Source: Candidatus Rokuibacteriota bacterium (GTDB lineage: Bacteria; Methylomirabilota; Methylomirabilia; Rokubacteriales; CSP1-6). Taken from it: a stretch of 46,792 nt of DNA. A program made the position numbers and the translations under genes. The stretch's first letter is position 1; each line of letters starts with the position of its first letter. The notes under the pieces are model-generated. The model had not been told where the DNA came from and ran no database searches. It saw nothing but the letters and a program-made list of their open reading frames with translations. Shown piece after piece: positions 8,523-16,304 of the stretch. Location of the stretch: assembly GCA_016179925.1 (NCBI GenBank), contig JACPCG010000098.1, positions 1 through 46,792 on the forward strand. Reading direction: 5' to 3'.

Positions 8523-9433
8523 CACGTCTTCTCCAGCGCGGAGAGCTCGTCCACGAGCGCACGGGTTGGGGGGTTCTTCGCCAGGTAGCCGTCCCACGCC
8601 GCCTCCCCCACACCGAGGATCTCGCGAATCGCCCGGATCGCCTCGGCGGGCTTCGGCGCTTTGCCGTGCCACTCCGGGTCGTTCTCCATGAACGAGACGC
8701 CCTTGCCCTTGACCGTGTGCGCGACGACGATGACGGGCCCGACCGTGGCCTCGGCCTGGTCGAGGGCCTTCGCGATCTGGTCGAAGTCGTGGCCGTCGAT
8801 CTCGATCACGGTCCAGCCGAAGGCCTGCCACTTGGCCAGGACCGGCTCGAGGTCGAGGATCTTCGCCACGAAGTTGTCGAGCTGGATCTTGTTGTAGTCG
8901 AGGATGACGGTGAGGTTGTCGAGCCCGTGCATGGGCCGGCCGAGCTTCGGCGCCGACATCGCCGCCTCCCAGACCTGGCCCTCCTGGATCTCGCCGTCGC
9001 CGAGGATGCAGTAGACGCGGGCGGGGGAACGCCGCAATCGGAGGCCGAGCGCCAGCCCCAGCGAGATCGAGAGTCCCTGGCCGAGCGAGCCCGTTGCGGC
9101 CTCGATGCCGGGCAACATCGTGCGGTCGGGATGACCCTGGAGCGGCGAGCCCAGCTTGCGCAGCGTGATGAGCTGCGACTCGGGGAAGTAGCCGGCCTTG
9201 GCCATCACCGTGTAGAGCGCGGGCACCGCGTGGCCCTTCGAGAGGACGACGCGGTCGCGGTCGGGCCAGTCGGGGTACCGCGGATCGTGCCGGAGCCGCC
9301 CGAAGTAGAGCGCGGTGAGGATGTCGATGACCGAGAGCGAGCCGCCCGGGTGCCCGGAGCCCGCGTGGGTGAGCATGCGGATGATCTGCACGCGGCACTC
9401 GCGGGCCGTCAGGACCAGACGCGCGTCTGCCAT
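8522..9433 (-). CDS. transketolase N-terminal subunit
   Basis: 303 residues with the thiamine-diphosphate/Mg-binding half: GHPGGSLSVIDILTALYF, LSKGHAVPALY, GSLGQGLSISLGLALG, and the GDGEIQEGQVWEAAM metal motif followed by LDYNKIQ. Together with the next gene it makes the complete enzyme. Its ATG shares one base with the pmbA stop, linking carbohydrate metabolism genes to the tldD-pmbA set by translational coupling. Confidence 0.93.
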   Translation of the reverse strand: MADARLVLTARECRVQIIRMLTHAGSGHPGGSLSVIDILTALYFGRLRHDPRYPDWPDRDRVVLSKGHAVPALYTVMAKAGYFPESQLITLRKLGSPLQGHPDRTMLPGIEAATGSLGQGLSISLGLALGLRLRRSPARVYCILGDGEIQEGQVWEAAMSAPKLGRPMHGLDNLTVILDYNKIQLDNFVAKILDLEPVLAKWQAFGWTVIEIDGHDFDQIAKALDQAEATVGPVIVVAHTVKGKGVSFMENDPEWHGKAPKPAEAIRAIREILGVGEAAWDGYLAKNPPTRALVDELSALEKT

Positions 9434-11004
9434 CAGTCGGGGCTCCTTGCGATCGCGTCGACGCGAACACCCCGGACGGCGATCTCGGGGGCGTAGACGA
9501 CCTCGTCCGCCGCCCAGACGATCGTGCCCTTCACGTCGCTGGTGATGCCGACGATGTTGTTGAGAATCGTGGCAATGTTGTCGTTGATCCGGATCGCGTT
9601 GGCCCGGATGGGCGCCGTGAGCCGCCCGTCGCGAATGATATAGGAATCCGCGACGACCGTACAGGTGAAATCGCCCGCGCGCAGGCCGTTGATCGGGTAC
9701 GTGTACCAGATCCGGCCGATGTACAGGCCGTCTCGCACGCGGCGAAAGAGCTCCTCGCGCGTCACCCCCTCGGCGCCCTGGACGACGACGTTGGACGCGG
9801 CGATATCCGGCTGGCTGTCGAACCGGCGCCCGCCGCCGGCCCCGAAGCGGAAGCCGTTGCGGGGTACCAGCGCGGCTTCGGCGGTCGGGCCGGTGGCGCC
9901 CAATTTTTCGGCGAGCGTCGGATCGCGCAAGAGCCGCTGGGTCTCGTACCAGCTCGAGAGGCTGCCGGCGAGGACGCCGTTCCTGATGAGGTCCGTGCGG
10001 CCGGTGGGCAGCCCCTCGCACGTGATCCCCTTGGAGCCCATGAGCCCCGGGCCGGCGCCGTGGTCGTAGACCGTGAGGAGGGGCGAGGCGACGGGCCGCC
10101 CGAGCTTGCCGAGGAACGGCGTGTTCGAGGCGTAGAACGCGCGCGCCGTGCAGGCCGGGACGACGATGTTGTTCAGGAGGTCCGCGACGGGCTGCCGGGC
10201 GAAGACCACGGTGTACTCGCCCGGCGGCACCCGCTCGCCGCCGATCGCGCTGATCGCGTTCTGGGCGGCGTCCACGCCCGCCTCGTCGGTGAAGTGGTCG
10301 AGGCGCGTCCCCGTGAACGCGCCGGAGCCCTTGGCGGCGTGCGCCTCGACCATCGCGGTCACGAACGCGGTGAGGAGCGTCGACTCGTCGGTCTGGACGG
10401 AAGGCATGCGGGTCGAGACGATCGCGATCCGCTCCTGGAGGATCGTGACGTCGCCGCCCAGGATGAGGGCGAGGCGGCGGAGCGCCGCCTCGCTCCCCGC
10501 GAGGTCTGCGAGCCGCGCGGACGCCATGAACGTCGTGAGCGCGCCGTTGACGACCCTCCAGCCCGCCTCGACGAGCTGCGCGTCGTCGAGCGCCATCAGG
10601 GCGGGGTCGTGGTACCCGGTGAGGGCGCGCGGCTCGCGCGAGGGCTGCGGCAGCGAGACGAACTCGGGATCGGCGACGGCGGCGCGGCGCGCCTTGTCGA
10701 GCGCCCGCTCGGCGCCCCGGAGCGTCAGGTCGCTCGGCTCGCTCCCGAAGCCGATGAGCCGCCCCGCCGGCGAGTCGAACACCGCCTGGATGCCGAGGCC
10801 GTGGGACTCGACTGACTTCGGCTCCTCGACGCCGTTGCAGGGCACGTGCGAGGTGTAATTGAGGCGCGTGAGCAGCGCGCCGTTGGCTGCCGTGAAGACC
10901 TCGGCCTCGACCACGCCGCGCTGGCTCCTGACGAAGTCGAACGCCTGCTGGGCCGCCCGCGCGAGCTCGGCCGCCGTCCGGATCCCGTCAGTGAGCGGGA
11001 ACAC
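9433..11004 (-). CDS. pmbA: TldE/PmbA-like subunit of a TldD/E-type protease
   Basis: About 523 residues from a GTG at 11004. The N-terminal TldD/PmbA domain, middle domain and C-terminal region are present. The HExxxH metal motif of TldD is absent, as expected for the non-catalytic TldE/PmbA partner. Conserved phrases include TYPINGLRAGDFTCTVVADS and GLMGSKGITCEGLPTGRTDL. TldD/E heterodimers trim unfolded or modified peptides (microcin B17, CcdA). Its GTG lies inside the last 17 bases of the rhodanese gene, and its stop overlaps the transketolase start. No ATG lies at a sensible position, so the start is inferred. Confidence 0.88.
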   Translation of the reverse strand: MFPLTDGIRTAAELARAAQQAFDFVRSQRGVVEAEVFTAANGALLTRLNYTSHVPCNGVEEPKSVESHGLGIQAVFDSPAGRLIGFGSEPSDLTLRGAERALDKARRAAVADPEFVSLPQPSREPRALTGYHDPALMALDDAQLVEAGWRVVNGALTTFMASARLADLAGSEAALRRLALILGGDVTILQERIAIVSTRMPSVQTDESTLLTAFVTAMVEAHAAKGSGAFTGTRLDHFTDEAGVDAAQNAISAIGGERVPPGEYTVVFARQPVADLLNNIVVPACTARAFYASNTPFLGKLGRPVASPLLTVYDHGAGPGLMGSKGITCEGLPTGRTDLIRNGVLAGSLSSWYETQRLLRDPTLAEKLGATGPTAEAALVPRNGFRFGAGGGRRFDSQPDIAASNVVVQGAEGVTREELFRRVRDGLYIGRIWYTYPINGLRAGDFTCTVVADSYIIRDGRLTAPIRANAIRINDNIATILNNIVGITSDVKGTIVWAADEVVYAPEIAVRGVRVDAIARSPD

Positions 11005-11416
11005 CGCGGGGGTTCTTCCCCTCGACGGGATAGCCCTTGGCGATCCACCCCGGGAGCCCTTCGTCGAGGACGCGGTGGTTCCGCCATCCGAGCCGGTAGA
11101 GGACGTTGCTGGCCCCACGGGACAGCGCGTGGGGGCAGGTTCAATAGAAGACGACGAGCCCCGTCTTCGAGATCTCGTACGCGCGGTCGGGCACGGCGCG
11201 GAGCGGCATCGAGCGGGCGCCCTTGATGTGGACCTCGACGTACGCGTCCCAGCGGCGCACGTCGATGATGTCGGCCCTGATCCCGCGGTCGAGGAGGGCC
11301 TTGAGCTCGTCCACCGAGATGAAGGCGACGGGCGACTCGGGCGGCGCCGCCGGCGCGGCGCCGACGAGCAGGACGGTGACGGCCACGGCGACGCCGAGGG
11401 CGCCGCGCACGCTCAA
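10988..11416 (-). CDS. secreted rhodanese-domain protein with in-frame TGA at the catalytic Cys (candidate selenoprotein)
   Basis: Read through one TGA (11143-11141), this is 142 residues. A signal peptide (about residues 1-23, ending GAAPA) follows a TTG start that overlaps the tldD stop; a GTG at 11410 is the alternative. The rhodanese fold is intact on both sides of the TGA: ADIIDVRRWDAYVEVHIKGA before it, and LDEGLPGWIAKGYPVEG after it. The TGA is codon 92 in VVFY-TGA-TCPH, exactly where related rhodaneses have the persulfide-forming Cys (YCTCPH). A hairpin begins six bases after it. I read it as selenocysteine. The alternatives are a nonsense mutation or a TGC-to-TGA sequencing error. 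Annotation software would truncate it or miss the second half. Confidence 0.7.
11113..11134 (-). promoter_or_regulatory. candidate bacterial SECIS-like hairpin after the TGA
   Basis: Directly 3' of the TGA on the coding strand, CCCCACG pairs with CGTGGGG (7 bp, all Watson-Crick) around the 8-base loop CGCTGTCC. The loop has G at its second position and an internal GU, features used by models of bacterial SECIS elements. The loop begins 13 bases after the TGA, somewhat closer than the roughly 17 bases in E. coli fdhF, which weakens the case. Confidence 0.5.
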
Positions 11417-12975
11417 CGCCCCGTGAGCCTGGCGCGGCTGCGCATCGTCGGCCCGCCGTTGCCGAGCTTCCTGGTCTGCATGGGTTGCCCCTTGCCGCAG
11501 TTCGGGATCGGATAGAGGCGGAAGTCCGAGCCTGCCGCGTCCACGTTCATGAGATAGTCGCGCGAGTCGGCGGCGATGCCGCCGTCCCGGTAGAGGCGGC
11601 CGAGCTCGCCGTTCCTGATCTCGTAGACCCGGCGCGCCGAGATGCGGAAGTTCTCGCGGCTCTCGGCGATGGACGGCGTGCGGTGCCCCGCCAGGTACCA
11701 GCCGCGGTCCACCTCGCGGACGATCTCCTCGGCCGGGCGCGTCCCCGCCGCGAACACCGTGTTCGACATGCGGACGAGCGGCACGAGCGCCGCGTCCGTC
11801 GCCTTCCAGTGCCCGTTCGGCGCGCCGCCGAAGATCGCCGCGGTCTGGCGGCTGTTCATGAAGCCGCGGAAGATGCCCTCCTCGATGTGGACGACGCGGC
11901 GCGCGGGCGTGCCCTCGTGGTCGTACGCGTAGTGGCCGTAGCCGGGGAGCGACGGGTCGGAGTACGCGGTCACGAGGGACGAGGCGACCCGCCGGCCGAC
12001 GTGGTGCTCCGTGAGGCCGCCGAGGAGCCACGAGCGCCCCGCGTACGCAGTCTCCATCTTGAGCGCGCGGTCCAGCTCGACGGGATGGCCGACGATCTCG
12101 TGCGCGACGAGGGTGTTGTAGTGCGGGTCCGTGACGACGACGACCTCGCGCTCGGTCGAGGGCAGCGGCGGCGCGGCGGCGAGCTCCACACCCTCGCGCG
12201 CCAGGGCCAGCGCGAACTCGCGGAACGTCGGGAACCGGATGAGCGGCTCGTCCACGCCCGCGAGCAGGATCTCCCAGCCGCGCTGGTGGCCCAGGGCGTC
12301 GTGGAGGCCCTGGCTCGTCTCGCCCGCGACCGCCACGACCGAGCACGATCCCTGTGTGAGGGCGAAGGCCTGGTCGATCAGGGCGCCGTCGGTGGAGGCG
12401 AAGAGCTCGCGTGAGAGCTGGGTGAGGGTCGTGATGGCGTTGTACTTGAGCGCCGGCGCCACCGCGGCGACCTGCCGAGAGACGTCCGCGGCGTAGCGGA
12501 TCATCTCGGCGAGGCCGACCGTGCGGGGGTCCACGCGATAGACGGCGGCAACCGAGTCCTCGCGGACCTCGACCCGGTGGAGCCGCGTGTCGGCGAGCGC
12601 CTCGCCGAGGGCGCCGAACTTCTCCCGCGCGTCCGCCTTCATCTCGGCGTTGACCGCGGCGCGGCGGCGGGCGCGCTCGAGCGCCTCGCGGATGAGCGTG
12701 GCGAGCTCACCCGCATCGACGGCGCCGAGCGTGAGGCCCACGTAGCCGGGCGCGACCGTCCGGCCGCCCGCGAGGACCCGCACGCCCAGCGCGAGCGTGG
12801 CGTCGTCCCCCGAGCCCTTCGGCGTTCCGTTCTCGGCGGAGGCGTACTTGCCCTCCACCACCTCCAGGCGCAGGTCGGCGTAGCGCAGGTCGGGGAACCG
12901 CCGCACGTCCTCCAGGCACGCCTGGACGACGGGCTTGAGGGCGTCGATCAGCTCGACGGCGATCGGCCACGACAC
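11413..12975 (-). CDS. tldD: TldD-family metalloprotease, catalytic subunit
   Basis: About 520 residues from a GTG at 12975. The zinc motif HEIVGHPVE (His292, Glu293, His297 by my count) and the C-terminal NCGKGQPMQTRKLGNGGP, with the conserved Cys metal ligand, mark the active TldD subunit. YDHEGTPARRVVHIEEG is also typical. It should pair with the pmbA product 1.5 kb downstream. Repeat element copy 1 ends 18 bases upstream, so the promoter or ribosome site may lie in or next to the element. The open frame extends far upstream through the element but shows no protein-like sequence there. Confidence 0.92.
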   Translation of the reverse strand: MSWPIAVELIDALKPVVQACLEDVRRFPDLRYADLRLEVVEGKYASAENGTPKGSGDDATLALGVRVLAGGRTVAPGYVGLTLGAVDAGELATLIREALERARRRAAVNAEMKADAREKFGALGEALADTRLHRVEVREDSVAAVYRVDPRTVGLAEMIRYAADVSRQVAAVAPALKYNAITTLTQLSRELFASTDGALIDQAFALTQGSCSVVAVAGETSQGLHDALGHQRGWEILLAGVDEPLIRFPTFREFALALAREGVELAAAPPLPSTEREVVVVTDPHYNTLVAHEIVGHPVELDRALKMETAYAGRSWLLGGLTEHHVGRRVASSLVTAYSDPSLPGYGHYAYDHEGTPARRVVHIEEGIFRGFMNSRQTAAIFGGAPNGHWKATDAALVPLVRMSNTVFAAGTRPAEEIVREVDRGWYLAGHRTPSIAESRENFRISARRVYEIRNGELGRLYRDGGIAADSRDYLMNVDAAGSDFRLYPIPNCGKGQPMQTRKLGNGGPTMRSRARLTGR

Positions 12976-12992
12976 GGGCCCGGCGCTCAACC

Positions 12993-13218
12993 CGGACGAT
13001 CCATGAACGGGTCGGCGGCGACCGAGCGGGTGGCGCAGGGGGCGTGCGACAGGGGTCGCGGGGACCCGTTCCCGCCCCGTGGACGCGGACCGCGCGCGCC
13101 CGGATGGAGCCCAGCCGCAACGGGGCAGCGGACGCGTGCCGCGTGGTCCCGGGACCCCTGTCGCACGCCCCCTGCGCCACCCGCTCGTCTCGTGCGTTCG
13201 ACGTTCATGAATAGTCCG
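12993..13218. repeat. long inverted-repeat intergenic element, copy 1 (core in minus orientation)
   Basis: Outer terminal repeats CGGACGATCCATGAACG (12993-13009) and CGTTCATGAATAGTCCG (13202-13218) match at 15 of 17 positions when inverted. Inside are perfect 34-bp inverted arms at 13024-13057 and 13153-13186. The roughly 95-base centre contains a core of about 85 bases shared, in opposite orientation, with the copies at 24.1 and 29.5 kb. The element fills the gap between the moeA stop and the tldD start. No transposase and no credible ORF is inside. RNA from it would fold into a very stable hairpin. Confidence 0.9.
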
Positions 13219-13220
13219 CG

Positions 13221-14414
13221 TCAGAACGGCTCGACGAGGACGGTCTCGCCGGCGGCCACGTCGCCGCGCTCTTCCTCGAGCACGACGAGGCAGTTGCCGG
13301 CGACCATGGACGAGAGGATGCCCGAGCCCTGCGGACCCGTGGTGCGCACCTCCCAGGCACCGTCCCTGAACCGGAGCACGCCCCGCTTGAACTCGCGCCG
13401 CCCTTTCTTCTTGCTCATCGGCTCGGTCGCGCGTGCCGCGTACGTCTCGTGGAACAGCCGCCGGCGACCGGCGAGCTTGTAGATCGCGGGACGCACAAAG
13501 AGCATGTACGCGAGCATCGAGGCGACGGGGTTGCCCGGGAGCCCGAAGAAGTGCGCCGAGCCGATCCGGCCGAACGCCAGCGGGCGGCCGGGCTGCATCG
13601 CGACCTGCCAGAAGTCGATCGCGCCGATCTCGTCGAGCACCTCCTTCACGAAATCGTAGACGCCGACGGACACGCCGCCCGAGGTGACGACGATCTCGCC
13701 GAGCGCGCCCGCCTCGAGGAGGCGCGCGCGGAGCTCGGCCCGCGCGTCGGGGACGATGCCGAGATCGATCACCTCGCCGCCGGCCTCGACGATCGAGGCG
13801 GCGAGCGTGAAGCGGTTGGCGTCGTAGATCTGGCCCGGCTTCCGCGGCGAGCCCGGCTCGACGACCTCGTCGCCGGTTGAGAGGAGGACGGCGCGCGGGC
13901 GGCGGTGGACGAGGACCTGACACCGGCCCAGCGAGGCGATGAGCCCGAGCTCCTGCGGGCGGAGCGCCGTGCCGCCCTCGATGACGACGGTGCCGGCCTG
14001 GATGTCCTCGCCGCGCATCCGCACGTTCGCGCCCTTCCGGATCGAGCCGACCCGCACGCGGCCGTCGAGCCGCTCGACGGTCTCCTGGGGATAGACGGTG
14101 TCGGCGCCGCGGGGCATCGGCGCACCCGTCATGATGCGGACGGCCTGCCCCGGCCCGAGCGCCCCGTCGAAGACGGCGCCGGCGGGCAGGTCGGCGACGA
14201 CGTCGAGCTCGCGCGCGCCGGCCGCCGGGACCTCCGCGCTGCCGACGGCGTAGCCGTCCACGGCGGAGTTGTCGGTCGGCGGCACGTCGAACGGCGCGCG
14301 CAGGTCCTCGGCGAGGACGCGGCCGCGCGCGGCGCCGACGGGGACGAGCTCGGGAGGTGTGGGGCGTGCGATCTGGGCGAGGATCTGATTTTGACCATCC
14401 CTCACCGAAATCAT
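13221..14414 (-). CDS. moeA: molybdopterin molybdenumtransferase MoeA
   Basis: 397 residues, normal for MoeA. Motifs are PPTDNSAVDGYAV near the N-terminus, MTGAPMPRGADTV, LSTGDEVVEPG, TSGGVSVGVYDFV and FGLPGNPVASM. The enzyme inserts molybdate into adenylylated molybdopterin. The molybdenum hydroxylase and MocA genes at 41-46 kb are likely clients. The ATG lies 6 bases from a TATAAT on the minus strand, so the mRNA may be leaderless. It heads the minus-strand operon. Confidence 0.95.
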   Translation of the reverse strand: MISVRDGQNQILAQIARPTPPELVPVGAARGRVLAEDLRAPFDVPPTDNSAVDGYAVGSAEVPAAGARELDVVADLPAGAVFDGALGPGQAVRIMTGAPMPRGADTVYPQETVERLDGRVRVGSIRKGANVRMRGEDIQAGTVVIEGGTALRPQELGLIASLGRCQVLVHRRPRAVLLSTGDEVVEPGSPRKPGQIYDANRFTLAASIVEAGGEVIDLGIVPDARAELRARLLEAGALGEIVVTSGGVSVGVYDFVKEVLDEIGAIDFWQVAMQPGRPLAFGRIGSAHFFGLPGNPVASMLAYMLFVRPAIYKLAGRRRLFHETYAARATEPMSKKKGRREFKRGVLRFRDGAWEVRTTGPQGSGILSSMVAGNCLVVLEEERGDVAAGETVLVEPF

Positions 14415-14419
14415 GGCGA

Positions 14420-14426
14420 TATTATA
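14420..14426. promoter_or_regulatory. overlapping divergent -10 boxes between moeA and the RDD gene
   Basis: The 18-base gap between start codons contains GATATTATAC. On the minus strand this gives a perfect TATAAT (14426-14421), six bases before the moeA ATG. On the plus strand TATTAT (14420-14425) lies seven bases before the RDD ATG. Both transcripts would start at or next to their ATG. The two boxes overlap, so polymerase could serve only one direction at a time. Confidence 0.5.
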
Positions 14427-14432
14427 CGCGGC

Positions 14433-14912
14433 ATGGTCGAGACCCGTCCCGCCGGCTTCTGGATTCGCGCCGTCGCGCTCGCGATCGATTTCGCGATCTT
14501 CCTGATCGTGAAGCTGTCGTTCGATCTGCTGGGCTTGAGGATCTGGGGTCTGGAGGTCGGGAGCTCGATGGAGTTCGTGGTCGCGCTCTGGACGTTCACG
14601 CTCGTGTTCACCGCCGCGTACACGACGATCCTCCACGCGCTGTTCGGCCAGACGGTCGGCAAGATGGTCGTGGGCGTGCGCGTCATGATCGGTGACGACG
14701 GCGCGCCGCCGGCGCTCGGCGCCTCACTCCTCCGGTACTGCGCCTACTTCGCGTCGCTCGCGACGCTCGGGTTCGGCTACGTCATGGCGGGGCTCCGGCA
14801 CGACAAGCGCGCGCTCCACGACCTCATCGCCGGCACGCGCGTCGAGCGGGACGCCCCCCGCAGGCCGGCGCGCGAGAGCCGGGACGCGGCGCCGCCCCCG
14901 GCGCTCGCGTGA
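14433..14912 (+). CDS. RDD-family membrane protein
   Basis: 159 residues with three hydrophobic segments. The RDD signature residues are seen: Arg-Ala-Val-Ala-Leu-Ala-Ile-Asp in helix 1, GQTVGKMVVGVRV after helix 2, and RHDKRALHDLIAGTRV near the end. RDD proteins are small inner-membrane proteins of mostly unknown role; some act in Na+/H+ exchange or sit beside transport genes. The Arg/Asp-rich C-terminal tail is disordered. The last four bases overlap the DUF309 gene. Confidence 0.85.
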   Translation: MVETRPAGFWIRAVALAIDFAIFLIVKLSFDLLGLRIWGLEVGSSMEFVVALWTFTLVFTAAYTTILHALFGQTVGKMVVGVRVMIGDDGAPPALGASLLRYCAYFASLATLGFGYVMAGLRHDKRALHDLIAGTRVERDAPRRPARESRDAAPPPALA

Positions 14913-15484
14913 TCCCGCCATTGCCGCTCCGACCGCGAAACCGCCTGGCCGGGATGATCCTCGCGGCGCTCCACGATGCGCAGGCCCGCGAGGCGCTGGC
15001 GGCGCTGGCCGGCGCTTCCGAGACCGACGTCGCGCGCGACTGGCTCGACGCGGGCGAGCGCGGCCACGCGGGCGCGCTCCGCGAGCGCGCGCGCCGGGCG
15101 CGGGAGGCGTTGGCGACGCTGCCGCTCGCTCCGGGCGGCCGCGCGCTCGCCGAGGCGCTCGCGGAGGCCGCGACGCTCTACGACGCCGGCCTCTACTTCG
15201 AAGTCCACGAGCTGCTCGAACCGTGGTGGCTCCAGGCGCGCGGGGAGGCCCGAGAGGCGCTCCAGGGCCTGGTCCAGGTCGCCGTCGGCTACCAGCACCT
15301 GGCGAACGGCAACACGCGCGGCGCGCGGGCGCTCCTCGAGGAAGGAAGCGCGCGGCTCCACGGACGCGCTCTCGAAGGGCTCGCCCTGGACGCGTTCGCC
15401 CGCGCGGCCACGCGTTCCATCGAGCGGCTCGCGGACTTTGACTGGACTCTCGTCCCGCGGTTCCCGCGGAGAGGAAAGGACTGA
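14909..15484 (+). CDS. DUF309 family protein
   Basis: 191 residues from a GTG start. The DUF309 signature is present in the second half: YDAGLYFEVHELLEPWW, followed by LQGLVQVAVGYQHLANGN and a helical tail. The family forms a small all-helical fold with a conserved HE pair and has no established activity. The first 60 residues are Ala/Arg-rich helix not usual in the family core. It overlaps the RDD gene by four bases. Confidence 0.75.
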   Translation: MIPPLPLRPRNRLAGMILAALHDAQAREALAALAGASETDVARDWLDAGERGHAGALRERARRAREALATLPLAPGGRALAEALAEAATLYDAGLYFEVHELLEPWWLQARGEAREALQGLVQVAVGYQHLANGNTRGARALLEEGSARLHGRALEGLALDAFARAATRSIERLADFDWTLVPRFPRRGKD

Positions 15485-15577
15485 GAAGTCTGCTTCCTCG
15501 TCTCCGCCCGCGCCTCCTTCCTCACCGGCATCTGCATCAGCCTGGACGGCGGGGCGACGCGGGGCGTCTATCTCTGA
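15485..15577 (+). pseudogene. C-terminal remnant of a short-chain dehydrogenase (SDR)
   Basis: Thirty codons directly after the DUF309 stop read FLVSARASFLTGICISLDGG then ATRGVYL and a TGA. This is the normal C-terminal strand-helix of classical SDRs (SFITG...DGG...RG). There is no start codon and no upstream SDR body, so it is a decayed gene tail left by a deletion or rearrangement. The complete SDR at 23.2 kb is a different subfamily and not its source. Confidence 0.7.
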
Positions 15578-15617
15578 TGCCCATGGCCTCCCGAGGGCGT
15601 GGTACGGTGGCGCTCGC

Positions 15618-16304
15618 ATGATCGACGAGGCGCCGAAGGTGGTCGAGCAACGCCCGGCCCGCACACGGTATGAGGCCGCCCACTTCGTCGAAGCGTACGA
15701 TCGGCTGCGATATCACGGCCTGGGCGGCCGGTACAACAACTGGAGACTTCGGCGGCTGCTCGGCAAGGCCGTGAAGGCTCTCCCGGCCGGGGCGGTCGTG
15801 CTCGACGTGCCGTGCGGCACCGGGCGGATCGACAACTGGCTCCTGAGGGCATCGCTGAGGGTCATCGCGGCGGACACCTCGGCCGCCATGCTGGCGGTGG
15901 CACGGCGAAACGTCCGGCCGACCCCGTTCTCGGCGGGATTCCTCAATGCCGATGCCGGTCGGCTCCCCCTGCGCAGCCGGAGCGTCGAGGCGGTGTTCAG
16001 TGTCCGGTTGCTCCATCTCATCGATCGGCCGACCCGGCTGGCCGTCTTGAGCGAGATGGCGCGGGTCACCCGGCAGTGGGTCGTGGTCGAGTACCGCACC
16101 ATCGAGAAGCGCGTCAAGACCGCGAAGCGTGTGGTGATCCAGCGGCTCACGGGACGACCGAGGCCGCGGAAGAAAATGGCGCTGGCCGACGTCGCGCACG
16201 AGCTGAGCCTGTGTGGGCTCGTCGCCGAACGCTACTATTTCCCGAGTCGTTGGTTTTCTGGCAGCGTCGTCGTCATGGCCCGGCGGCGGCACACCACCGG
16301 CTAG
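15618..16304 (+). CDS. class I SAM-dependent methyltransferase
   Basis: 228 residues from ATG. Motif I is VVLDVPCGTGRIDNWLL (about residues 57-73), AADTSAAMLAVARRN marks the SAM-ribose acidic strand, and AGRLPLRSRSVEAVFSVRLL gives the Methyltransf_11 motif IV region. The C-terminal part is rich in Arg/Lys (TGRPRPRKK). The substrate is unknown. It stands alone between an SDR remnant and the RRM gene. Its TAG stop begins a sequence matching the tip of the repeat-element ends. Confidence 0.85.
   Translation: MIDEAPKVVEQRPARTRYEAAHFVEAYDRLRYHGLGGRYNNWRLRRLLGKAVKALPAGAVVLDVPCGTGRIDNWLLRASLRVIAADTSAAMLAVARRNVRPTPFSAGFLNADAGRLPLRSRSVEAVFSVRLLHLIDRPTRLAVLSEMARVTRQWVVVEYRTIEKRVKTAKRVVIQRLTGRPRPRKKMALADVAHELSLCGLVAERYYFPSRWFSGSVVVMARRRHTTG

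Noticed and set aside
13024-13186. Arg/Gly-rich ORFs conserved among the three repeat elements
   Set aside because: The similarity follows from conserved nucleotides in all frames, no ribosome sites precede them, and inverted arms explain the sequence better than coding.
12993-13218. CRISPR array
   Set aside because: The repeats are dispersed inverted elements, not short direct repeats with spacers.
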